A stretch of DNA of 5,240 nucleotides from UMGS1307 sp964523005 (GTDB lineage Bacteria > Bacillota > Clostridia > Oscillospirales > CAG-382): the NCBI GenBank assembly GCA_964523005.1, contig CAZFZL010000109.1, positions 1 to 5,240 on the forward strand. Reading direction: 5' to 3'. This document shows, piece by piece, positions 1-5,240 of this stretch. The notes beneath the pieces were generated by a model. It did not search any database. It was not told the origin of the DNA and saw only the letters and a program-made list of their open reading frames with translations. How positions within the stretch are numbered: the stretch's first letter is position 1; the number at the start of each line of letters is the position of its first letter. Both the position numbers and the translations under genes were made by a program.

Positions 1-525
1 CCTGTTCTTCTTATACCACCTGAGCAAAAACGGATCAAAGCTCTCGACACAGTACGCTCCGGCATATGTGTCAAGCACTTCGCTGCCCTTAGAGCATACA
101 GCCGTATCGGTCGTTGTTCCCTTCAGCTCCACGAGTATCGGCGTTTTACTGTCTACAAGATCAAGCACCTCGGAAAAAAGCGGGATCCTGCTGCCGTCCG
201 GCAGCGTGGGAAGCTCTTCGTAAAGGCAATCGGCTGCAAGGCGAGCTTCCCCACAGACGCGCTCTAATGAATCGTCGTGAAACACTATGACCCTGCCGTC
301 CTTTGTCAGACGTATGTCAAGCTCGATACCGTATCCGTTTTCGACGGCAAGGCGGAACGCCTCAAGGCTGTTTTCAGGTACATCGCCGCCGTGAAGTCCG
401 CGGTGCGCATACATAACGCCCGTGAATCCATTTTCGCGCCCGTTCGGTCGACCGGGGATAACGATAAAGTAGAAAAGCAGCACCGCACAAAAGACAAGAG
501 CTATAAAAGCGTAAAGAAAGCCCAT
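1..525 (-). CDS. Glycerophosphodiester phosphodiesterase, membrane-anchored (3' end missing)
   Basis: This gene runs off the left edge; 175 codons are visible and the C-terminal part of the barrel is missing. The family hydrolyses glycerophosphodiesters to glycerol-3-phosphate and an alcohol using a metal-dependent TIM barrel. A hydrophobic segment spans about residues 3-23, followed by a short linker with R26 and R30. The catalytic domain then begins with the YAHRG motif (H41, R42) and PENS at 50-53. The metal and acid-base residues expected for the family are present: E68 and D70 in GIELD, H83 in VFHDD, and E133 with K135 in VELK. The ATG shares one base with the stop of the upstream transporter gene (TGATG). 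Only a weak GGAG (537-540) lies 11 bases before the ATG, so translation is probably coupled to the transporter. No arginine or lysine precedes the hydrophobic segment and two arginines follow it, so which side of the membrane the domain faces is unclear. Family assignment is secure; substrate is unknown. Confidence 0.93.
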   Translation of the reverse strand, partial: MGFLYAFIALVFCAVLLFYFIVIPGRPNGRENGFTGVMYAHRGLHGGDVPENSLEAFRLAVENGYGIELDIRLTKDGRVIVFHDDSLERVCGEARLAADCLYEELPTLPDGSRIPLFSEVLDLVDSKTPILVELKGTTTDTAVCSKGSEVLDTYAGAYCVESFDPFLLRWYKKNR

Positions 526-1799
526 CAGTCATTCGTCTCCAGATATTCAAGCTTGCTCTTCGCCTTGGGAGGCTTAGTATCTCCGTGGCGCACGAACAGC
601 ATCGTCACGAACGCAAGCGCAGAGAACAATGCAGCGTATGGGAAAAGTATCTTATATCCCCACGCCGTATGCTCGATTATCGCGCCCGACAGCACAGGCG
701 TGAGTATCTGCGCCGCCATTGACGAGGTATAATAAATCCCCGTAAATTTTCCGACATCGGAGCCTTTGCTCATCTCAACGACCATCGGGTACGAGTTTAC
801 GTTTATTGCTGCCCAGCCGATACCGACGCAGCCGAACATCACGTTTGCGAGCGGTGTCACGCTGTCGAAGGCGAGTCCCGTCGCGAAGGCGGCGCCCATA
901 AGAACGATACCGCCGAGTATCACTTTTTTCCGTCCGAGCTTGGATGAAAGCATCCCTATCGGGAAGAACGCAAGCGTCGCGATGACGGTTGCGGTCATGA
1001 GATACTGTGAGTAGCTGTCGCTCGTGTCGCCCCATACCTCCTGTGTATAGCGTGAGAAGGTAGAGGTCACGGCGTTATATGCGAAAAACCAGAATATTAT
1101 TGACAGCAGAAGGAAGATCAGCGAGCGCTTGACCTCTTTCGACATCGGAGCTTCGCTTTTCTTCTCCTGTACTGTTTCGTCGACATCATAAACGCCGACC
1201 TCCTGCGCTATTTTCTTTTCCTTGACAGTAAAGAAAAGCGCTGCGACGGCGGCTGCCATAAAGATCGCCGACGCGAGATACAACGGAAAATACGTTCCCG
1301 ATTCAGAGGGTTTTAAGACCATCGTCATCACGAGCGTCACAATACCGCCGAGTGTTCCCATTAGGTTGATTATTGCGTTCGCCTTACTTCTGAGTACGTT
1401 AGGCGTAAGGTCGGGCATGAGCGCGACAGCAGGTGAGCGGTACGTCGCCATCGAGATAAGGACAACAAACAGAACGATAAAATACAATACGAGTGATTTG
1501 GAGGTATTTGCGACAGGTATAAATACCATAGACAACGTTGCGGCAGCCGTACCGGCGAGTATATACGGCATTCGTCTGCCGATCTTCGTTTTCGTCCTGT
1601 CGCTGAGCGATCCGAAGAGTGGAAGCAGAAAAAGCGCGAGCACATTGTCCGCCGCCATGATCATTCCGATATACGTTTCACCGAGCCCGAATGTATTCTT
1701 GAGCATAAGCTGGACCGTGTTGTCGTACAGCTGCCAGAAGGCACAGATCGACATGAACGCGAGACCGATGAGCACTGTTCTCTTATAATTGAGCTTCAT
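525..1799 (-). CDS. Major facilitator superfamily transporter, SLC45/GPH-like
   Basis: This is a complete 424-residue integral membrane transporter with the size and hydrophobic pattern of a 12-helix major facilitator. The loop 2-3 signature GSLSDRTKTKIGRRMPY lies at residues 63-79. A second characteristic stretch lies at about 120-148, with RSPAVALMPDLTP followed by RSKANAIINLMG. Both resemble SLC45-type and glycoside-pentoside-hexuronide:cation symporters. A charged cytoplasmic loop (about 192-225) separates the two six-helix halves, and the second half has its own loop motif, KLGRKK. By family, the likely role is proton- or cation-coupled movement of a sugar or related small solute; the substrate cannot be read from sequence. 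The ATG is preceded by AAAGGAA (1807-1813) at normal spacing and by a good promoter. The gene is the first of a two-gene unit with the phosphodiesterase, so the cargo may relate to that enzyme's substrate or product, but this is inference. Confidence 0.9.
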   Translation of the reverse strand: MKLNYKRTVLIGLAFMSICAFWQLYDNTVQLMLKNTFGLGETYIGMIMAADNVLALFLLPLFGSLSDRTKTKIGRRMPYILAGTAAATLSMVFIPVANTSKSLVLYFIVLFVVLISMATYRSPAVALMPDLTPNVLRSKANAIINLMGTLGGIVTLVMTMVLKPSESGTYFPLYLASAIFMAAAVAALFFTVKEKKIAQEVGVYDVDETVQEKKSEAPMSKEVKRSLIFLLLSIIFWFFAYNAVTSTFSRYTQEVWGDTSDSYSQYLMTATVIATLAFFPIGMLSSKLGRKKVILGGIVLMGAAFATGLAFDSVTPLANVMFGCVGIGWAAINVNSYPMVVEMSKGSDVGKFTGIYYTSSMAAQILTPVLSGAIIEHTAWGYKILFPYAALFSALAFVTMLFVRHGDTKPPKAKSKLEYLETND

Positions 1800-1825
1800 A
1801 AGATTATTCCTTTGTTGTTGTTGTT
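1800..1825 (-). promoter_or_regulatory. Short CAA-rich leader and ribosome binding site of the transporter gene
   Basis: Counting seven bases from the -10 box puts the predicted transcript start near 1825. This gives a leader of about 26 bases that opens with four AAC triplets (GTT x4 on the plus strand, 1814-1825). The Shine-Dalgarno sequence AAAGGAA (1813-1807) follows, then the ATG. CAA/AAC repeats are unstructured and would leave the ribosome site open. The repeat is seen; the start position and the effect are inferred. Confidence 0.6.
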
Positions 1826-1831
1826 AAGAAC

Positions 1832-1860
1832 ATTGTAACATATGCCGACCGGAAAATCAA
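1832..1860 (-). promoter_or_regulatory. Sigma-A type promoter with extended -10 for the transporter-phosphodiesterase unit
   Basis: On the minus strand, TTGATT (1860-1855) is separated by exactly 17 bases from TACAAT (1837-1832). A TG lies one base upstream of the -10 box, forming an extended -10. Both boxes match the housekeeping consensus at four or five of six positions. It lies 32 bases upstream of the transporter ATG and is the only good candidate found in this gap on this strand. Confidence 0.75.
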
Positions 1861-1879
1861 CCGAAATAATTTTTCATGA

Positions 1880-1902
1880 CGTTTTTCTCTCGCGCGAAAA
1901 CG
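1880..1902. promoter_or_regulatory. Interrupted palindrome, possible operator in the divergent control region
   Basis: The arms CGTTTT (1880-1885) and AAAACG (1897-1902) are perfect reverse complements separated by 11 bases. Within the gap lies the 8-bp palindrome TCGCGCGA (1890-1897, overlapping the right arm by one base). The element covers the position where the -35 box of the patatin promoter would sit, and lies about 20 bases upstream of the -35 box of the transporter promoter. No known regulator family is recognised from the half-sites. An operator role is inference, and short dyads can occur by chance. Confidence 0.35.
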
Positions 1903-1913
1903 CTGCGTCAGCA

Positions 1914-1919
1914 TATAAT
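1914..1919 (+). promoter_or_regulatory. Perfect TATAAT -10 box immediately before the patatin start codon
   Basis: A consensus TATAAT ends five bases before the patatin ATG at 1925. Transcription normally starts about seven bases past the -10 box, which would be at or within the start codon and give a leaderless message. At spacings of 15-19 the candidate -35 hexamers are all CG-rich and unlike TTGACA, and no TG extension is present. Function is inferred from position and sequence only. Confidence 0.55.
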
Positions 1920-1924
1920 GCAGT

Positions 1925-2911
1925 ATGAAAACCATCATTTCCATCGACGGCGGCGGAATGCGTTCGCTCGTCTGCGCCGTCGTACTCGAATATTATGAAT
2001 CGCTGCTCTGTCGCTTTTCCGGCAGAGATGATGCGAGGATAGCGGACTACACCGACCTAATAGCAGGAACAAGCGCGGGCGGCATCCTTGCCGCAGCGTA
2101 TCTTTGCCCCGGTCAAAACAACGTGAAGTACAGCGCCGCGCAGGTGACGAAGCTTTACACAAAGCTGGGTAAAACCATCTTTCGGCGGTCACCGTTGCGT
2201 TTCGGGCTATTTTTCCCGAAGTTTTCGTCCAAACCGCTGCGCCGTGTGCTCAACGATATATTCGGCGATGTACGCGTCAGCGAAGCAGCTTGTGATATAC
2301 TCATCACATCTTACGATACACAAAACGGTAGGTGCTTCTTTTTCGACCGCGCAAGCGCACGAAGACAAAGCGCGCGAAATTATCTGCTTCGCGACGCAGC
2401 TGCCGCGACCTCAGCAGCTCCTACGTATTTTCCATCGGCGGTGCTGCAATCATTCAGCGGTACACAGGTTCAGCTTATAGACGGTGGTGTCTACGCAAAC
2501 AACCCGTCGCTGTGCGCCTACACTGAATCACAGAAGCTCTTTCCCGACGAAAGCGTACTTTTTCTTTCGCTCGGCAGCTCGCACGTCACCGCCGTACCCG
2601 GAGCAGCAAGAGGGCATTGCGGAAAGCTTCAATGGGCTCTGCCGTTGTACAACGTCCTTCTCGGCGCGACAGCCCAGACGGCTCATTATCAGCTCAGCCG
2701 TCTTTTCAGCTGTTCCTACTGCCGTGGACACGACTGTTATTTACGGCTTTACGCATCCGAGATGAAAGCATACCACATGGATGATGCATCCGAAAAGACA
2801 ATCACGCAGCTGCTAGAAGCGGGGCATGAAATTTGTCTGAAGCATGACGGAGCGCTCCGTGAATTTGCTCATCGTGCTGTTATGCTGAAAAAAGATGCAA
2901 AGCTCGTATAA
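1925..2911 (+). CDS. Patatin-like phospholipase
   Basis: This is a complete 328-residue protein of the patatin family, which are serine lipid acyl hydrolases using a Ser-Asp dyad. All three family signatures are present in order. The oxyanion-hole loop DGGGMR is at residues 8-13, the nucleophile elbow GTSAGG at 48-53 with Ser50 as nucleophile, and the aspartate motif DGG at 186-188 followed by VYANNP. No signal peptide is visible, since the catalytic motif starts at residue 8; a cytoplasmic location acting on the inner membrane face is likely. The start is fixed: an in-frame TAA lies at 1916-1918, no ATG, GTG or TTG lies between it and 1925, and the next Met (residue 12) would remove the glycine loop. 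No Shine-Dalgarno sequence precedes it. The region after about residue 200 is less characteristic and fairly cysteine-rich. The fold resembles CBASS effector phospholipases, but no cyclase gene is adjacent, so a housekeeping or lone lipase role is the safer reading. Confidence 0.9.
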   Translation: MKTIISIDGGGMRSLVCAVVLEYYESLLCRFSGRDDARIADYTDLIAGTSAGGILAAAYLCPGQNNVKYSAAQVTKLYTKLGKTIFRRSPLRFGLFFPKFSSKPLRRVLNDIFGDVRVSEAACDILITSYDTQNGRCFFFDRASARRQSARNYLLRDAAAATSAAPTYFPSAVLQSFSGTQVQLIDGGVYANNPSLCAYTESQKLFPDESVLFLSLGSSHVTAVPGAARGHCGKLQWALPLYNVLLGATAQTAHYQLSRLFSCSYCRGHDCYLRLYASEMKAYHMDDASEKTITQLLEAGHEICLKHDGALREFAHRAVMLKKDAKLV

Positions 2912-2914
2912 CAA

Positions 2915-2940
2915 AAAGCCGTCGTTTTTACGACGGCTTT
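2915..2940. terminator. Bidirectional rho-independent terminator between converging genes
   Basis: A perfect 10-bp stem (AAAGCCGTCG, 2915-2924, with its complement at 2931-2940) encloses a six-base loop. It starts three bases past the patatin stop and ends seven bases before the rplQ stop. Read on the minus strand, the stem runs into TTTTTGTT, a good tract for ending the ribosomal operon. Read on the plus strand, the tract is CTTTCCTTTG, which is weaker. It probably serves both transcripts. Confidence 0.9.
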
Positions 2941-2947
2941 CCTTTGA

Positions 2948-3457
2948 TTATTCGGACTTTGCATCCTCTGCAGGAGCTTCAGCTTCCTTGACAGGTGTTT
3001 CTTCTGTCTTAGCAGCCTTATCCTTCTTCGCTTCGGCTTCCTTTGCTGCTTTTATATCCGCCTTGTTTTTCTCGCGTTGCTCCTTTTTTGTTGCAGGAGC
3101 GTAGAGCGCTTCGGCATCAACCATCTCGATGAGAGCCATCTCAGCGCCGTCACCTCTGCGGGGACCGAGCTTGAGAACACGGGTATAACCGCCGTTTCTC
3201 TCTTCGTATATGGGAGCGATGGAATCAAAAAGCTTTGTAACCACCGAAGGCTTGGTTATGAAAGCAAATGCCTGACGCTTTGCGGCGAGAGTATTTGTCT
3301 TTCCGAGAGTGACCATTTTATCAGTAAGAGCGCTTACTTCTTTGGCTCTTGTGAGTGTTGTTTCGAGTTTTCCCTTTTCGAGCAGAATCGTGACAAGACC
3401 CTTCAGCATCGACATTCTATGGTCTGTCTTTCTGCCCAATTTTCTTGTTCCGGGCAT
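2948..3457 (-). CDS. rplQ: 50S ribosomal protein L17 with extended charged tail
   Basis: L17 is a large-subunit protein located near the peptide exit tunnel. The conserved body is clear from MPGTRKLGRKTDHRMSML through the NGGYTRVLKLGPRRGDGAEMA segment and the following IEMVDAE. The protein is 169 residues, against about 112-130 for the common form. The excess is a C-terminal tail from about residue 121, rich in lysine (12), alanine (12) and glutamate (10), with no aromatic residues, so it is probably disordered or helical. The start has a very strong Shine-Dalgarno site, AAGGAGGAGCT (3472-3462). It is the last gene of the alpha operon, 32 bases after rpoA, and is followed directly by the terminator. 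Identity is certain; a function for the tail is unknown. Confidence 0.97.
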   Translation of the reverse strand: MPGTRKLGRKTDHRMSMLKGLVTILLEKGKLETTLTRAKEVSALTDKMVTLGKTNTLAAKRQAFAFITKPSVVTKLFDSIAPIYEERNGGYTRVLKLGPRRGDGAEMALIEMVDAEALYAPATKKEQREKNKADIKAAKEAEAKKDKAAKTEETPVKEAEAPAEDAKSE

Positions 3458-3489
3458 AATTAGCTCCTCCTTATTGAATTATTATTGCC

Positions 3490-4440
3490 TTATTCCTCGC
3501 CGGGCTTGAGCTGAAGTCCAAGCGATTCGAGCTTCTGTACGACCTCTTCGAGTGATTTTTTACCGAGATTTCTGACCTTTATCATGTCATCTTCCGTGCG
3601 GTTAACCAAATCCTCTACCGTATCGATTCCTGCTCTCTTGAGGCAGTTGAAGGACCTGACAGACAGATCGAGCTCTTCGATCGTCATTTCGAGTACCTTT
3701 TCTTTCTTGGTTTCTTCTCTGTCGACCATAATCTCGGCGTTTTTAGCTTCGTCTGAAAGGTCGATAAAAAGGGAGAGATGCTCGCTGAGTATTTTTGCAG
3801 CAAGTGAAACGGCTTCTTTTGCGTTGATAGTACCGTTTGTGAGCACGTCGAGTATGAGCTTATCATAGTCGGTTATGTTTCCGACACGAGTGTTTTCAAC
3901 TGAGTAGTTGACGTTATAGACCGGCGTGAATATCGAATCTGTGAACACCACTCCGACAACCGGCGGCGACATCTGTTTATTCTTTTCAGATGAAACATAG
4001 CCTCTGCCCTTTCCGAAGGTCAGCTCCATGTAGAACGGATAGCCTTCTTCAACGGTAGCGATGTGATGATCGGGATTGAGTATTTCTATATCGGCATCAG
4101 TCTGAATGTCACCGGCGGTGACAGAGCATCCGCCTCTTACGTCTATTATTGCGGTCTTCGGCCCCTGCGAATGCAGCCTTGCTATTATGCCTTTAACGTT
4201 AAGAACGATCTCTGTGACATCTTCCTTGACGCCGGGCACTGTTGTTAACTCGTGCAGAACACCGTCTATCTTTATCTGCGTCGCAGCGACACCGGGAAGT
4301 GAGCTGAGCAGAACGCGCCTGAGTGAGTTACCGAGCGTTATACCGTATCCTCTTTCAAGCGGCTCAACGATGAACCTTCCGTGGCGCCCGTCTTCACTAA
4401 GTTCGGCGGTCACTATATTCGGTCTTTCGATTTCTATCAT
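3490..4440 (-). CDS. rpoA: DNA-directed RNA polymerase subunit alpha
   Basis: This is a complete 316-residue alpha subunit, which dimerises to nucleate RNA polymerase assembly and contacts upstream promoter DNA and activators. The N-terminal domain (about 1-238) contains LERGYGITLGNSLRR at 28-42; R41/R42 align with R44/R45 of the Escherichia coli subunit. A short charged linker (about 239-249) leads to the C-terminal domain. There VRSFNCLK places R262 and N265 at the positions of E. coli R265 and N268, the key UP-element contacts, and the helix-hairpin-helix segment NLGKKSLEEV follows. Length and all landmarks are normal for the family. The Shine-Dalgarno site is AAAGGAA, about ten bases before the ATG. 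The gene sits between rpsD (56-base gap) and rplQ (32-base gap), as expected for Clostridia. Confidence 0.98.
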   Translation of the reverse strand: MIEIERPNIVTAELSEDGRHGRFIVEPLERGYGITLGNSLRRVLLSSLPGVAATQIKIDGVLHELTTVPGVKEDVTEIVLNVKGIIARLHSQGPKTAIIDVRGGCSVTAGDIQTDADIEILNPDHHIATVEEGYPFYMELTFGKGRGYVSSEKNKQMSPPVVGVVFTDSIFTPVYNVNYSVENTRVGNITDYDKLILDVLTNGTINAKEAVSLAAKILSEHLSLFIDLSDEAKNAEIMVDREETKKEKVLEMTIEELDLSVRSFNCLKRAGIDTVEDLVNRTEDDMIKVRNLGKKSLEEVVQKLESLGLQLKPGEE

Positions 4441-4459
4441 TTAGCCTACATTCCTTTCC

Positions 4460-4474
4460 GGCGCATTAAGCGCC
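4460..4474 (-). promoter_or_regulatory. Small hairpin in the rpsD-rpoA gap, just upstream of the rpoA ribosome site
   Basis: On the transcript, GGCGC (4474-4470), loop TTAAT and GCGCC (4464-4460) form a 5-bp all-GC stem directly before GGAAAGGAATG. There is no T-tract, so it is not an intrinsic terminator. It could modulate rpoA translation or be a processing or stability element. The pairing is seen in the sequence; any role is inference. Confidence 0.35.
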
Positions 4475-4496
4475 TGCTTATCCGACAGTGAGCGTA

Positions 4497-5129
4497 TTAT
4501 TTCGAATACAACTCGACTATCAGATGCTCTTCGAATGGGAAGTCGATGTCTGAACGGGCAGGCAGAGCCACCAGCTTTGCTGTGACAGCTTCCTTATCTA
4601 CTTCAAGCCACTGCGGGACTGTTCTTGCGCCGATACCTTCGATAAGCGATTTAAACTTTTCCGACTTGCGGCATGTCTCATTGAGTGACACTATGTCACC
4701 TGCTTTGAGCAGTATTGAAGGTATATCAGCCTTCTTGCCGTTGATGCGGAAATGTCCGTGGAGAACGAGCTGACGAGCTTCCTTGCGGCTTTCAGCAAGT
4801 CCCATTCTGTACACTACATTGTCGAAGCGTCTCTCAATAAGAGCAAGCAGGTTTTCGCCCGTCTGTCCTTCTTTTCTGTCCGCCACTACAAAATAGTTTT
4901 TAAACTGCTTCTCTAAGATACCGTAATATCTCTTTGCCTTCTGCTTCTCACGCAGCTGCAGTCCATATTCTTTTACTCTTCTTCTGCCGCCTGTCTGACC
5001 GTGCTGTCCGGGGCATGTGCCTCTTTTAAGCTGCGGGCATTTGTCAGAAAAGCATTTTTCACCCTTCAGAAACAGCTTTGTGCCTTCTCTGCGGCAAAGT
5101 CTGCATGAGGGTCCGGTATATCTTGCCAT
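4497..5129 (-). CDS. rpsD: 30S ribosomal protein S4, zinc-binding type
   Basis: S4 is a primary 16S rRNA-binding protein that starts assembly of the small-subunit body. The protein is 210 residues, normal for the family. It begins MARYTGPSCRLCRREGTK and has cysteines at 9, 12, 26 and 31 in C-X2-C-X13-C-X4-C spacing, which marks the zinc-binding form. An extra cysteine is at 39 in the GTCPGQHG segment. The S4 RNA-binding domain lies at about 100-160 (RRFDNVVYRMGLAESRKEAR and the HGHFRINGKK segment). The start is supported by AGGAGG nine bases upstream. It follows rpsK by 27 bases and precedes rpoA. S4 represses its own synthesis in several bacteria; no such RNA target is recognisable here, and the operon leader lies outside the window. 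Confidence 0.98.
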   Translation of the reverse strand: MARYTGPSCRLCRREGTKLFLKGEKCFSDKCPQLKRGTCPGQHGQTGGRRRVKEYGLQLREKQKAKRYYGILEKQFKNYFVVADRKEGQTGENLLALIERRFDNVVYRMGLAESRKEARQLVLHGHFRINGKKADIPSILLKAGDIVSLNETCRKSEKFKSLIEGIGARTVPQWLEVDKEAVTAKLVALPARSDIDFPFEEHLIVELYSK

Positions 5130-5156
5130 GTGTTCTTTCCTCCTGATCTTTCTCGC

Positions 5157-5240
5157 TCAAACGCGTCTTCTCTTGGGCGGACGGCATCCGTTGTGCGGGA
5201 TCGGCGTAACGTCCTTGATAAGGGTTATGTCAAGACCTGC
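5157..5240 (-). CDS. rpsK: 30S ribosomal protein S11, C-terminal end only
   Basis: Only the last 27 codons and the TGA stop are inside the window; the gene continues past the right edge. The visible peptide contains DVTPIPHNGCRPPK followed by a basic end, RRRV, which is the near-invariant C-terminus of S11, a platform protein of the small subunit close to the mRNA exit channel. It is 27 bases upstream of rpsD on the same strand, matching the rpsK-rpsD-rpoA-rplQ order. Although short, the match is diagnostic. Confidence 0.96.
   Translation of the reverse strand, partial: AGLDITLIKDVTPIPHNGCRPPKRRRV

Noticed and set aside
277..732. 151-codon plus-strand open frame across the phosphodiesterase-transporter junction
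   Set aside because: It is antisense to the phosphodiesterase start, including its catalytic motifs, and to the end of the transporter. The protein has no recognisable features.
1222..1788. 188-codon plus-strand open frame opposite the transporter gene
   Set aside because: It lies entirely antisense to a clear major facilitator gene, has no ribosome site or recognisable domain, and is an expected shadow of the coding strand.
1925..2911. CBASS phospholipase effector (CapV-like)
   Set aside because: The catalytic motifs fit, but there is no nucleotide cyclase, Cap2/Cap3 or other CBASS gene next to it. Both neighbours are a ribosomal operon and a transporter unit, so the label is not supported.
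2948..3097. Frameshift or read-through producing an abnormal L17 C-terminus
   Set aside because: The tail has coherent charged, alanine-rich composition, ends in a normal TAA just before the terminator, and such tails are seen in related Clostridia. It looks like genuine coding sequence.
4106..4444. 112-codon plus-strand open frame opposite rpoA
   Set aside because: It is fully antisense to the conserved N-terminal domain of rpoA; its serine/proline-rich composition is typical of a reverse-strand shadow.
4441..4496. S4-binding pseudoknot or an internal promoter upstream of rpoA
   Set aside because: The 56-base gap holds only a simple hairpin. I could not find -35/-10 boxes or pairing that resembles the known S4 autoregulatory RNA targets.

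Overview
The window looks like chromosomal DNA of a Firmicute of the class Clostridia, most plausibly a gut-type Oscillospiraceae/Ruminococcaceae relative. Four things point there. The ribosomal block reads rpsK-rpsD-rpoA-rplQ, with rpsD inside the alpha operon; in Bacillus rpsD lies elsewhere. S4 is the four-cysteine zinc type. Strong AGGAGG Shine-Dalgarno sites precede rplQ and rpsD. L17 carries a long Lys/Ala/Glu tail. The placement below class level is inference from the sequence alone.

Layout, left to right. Positions 1-1799 (minus strand) hold a two-gene unit: an SLC45/GPH-like major facilitator transporter (525-1799), followed with a one-base TGATG overlap by a membrane-anchored glycerophosphodiester phosphodiesterase (1-525, cut by the left edge). 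Positions 1800-1924 are a 125-bp divergent control region. It has a good extended -10 promoter for the transporter and, on the other strand, a perfect TATAAT only five bases from the start codon of the next gene. Positions 1925-2911 (plus strand) encode a complete patatin-like phospholipase. A 10-bp-stem hairpin at 2915-2940 serves as a shared terminator between converging genes. Positions 2948-5240 (minus strand) are the distal end of the ribosomal alpha operon, transcribed as rpsK (last 27 codons only), rpsD, rpoA, rplQ, with gaps of 27, 56 and 32 bases.

How the genes fit together. The right half is core translation and transcription machinery in one transcript. The left half is accessory: a transporter coupled to a phosphodiester hydrolase, and a lone lipase reading away from it, both plausibly linked to lipid or lipid-headgroup turnover. 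That link is inference; no substrate can be read from the sequence. All intergenic gaps are under 130 bases. I see no tRNA, rRNA, CRISPR array, insertion sequence or attachment site.

I do not see a clear novel multi-gene system. The most unusual signal is the patatin gene's start: it appears to be leaderless, has no Shine-Dalgarno site and no -35 box, and has an interrupted palindrome where the -35 box should be.
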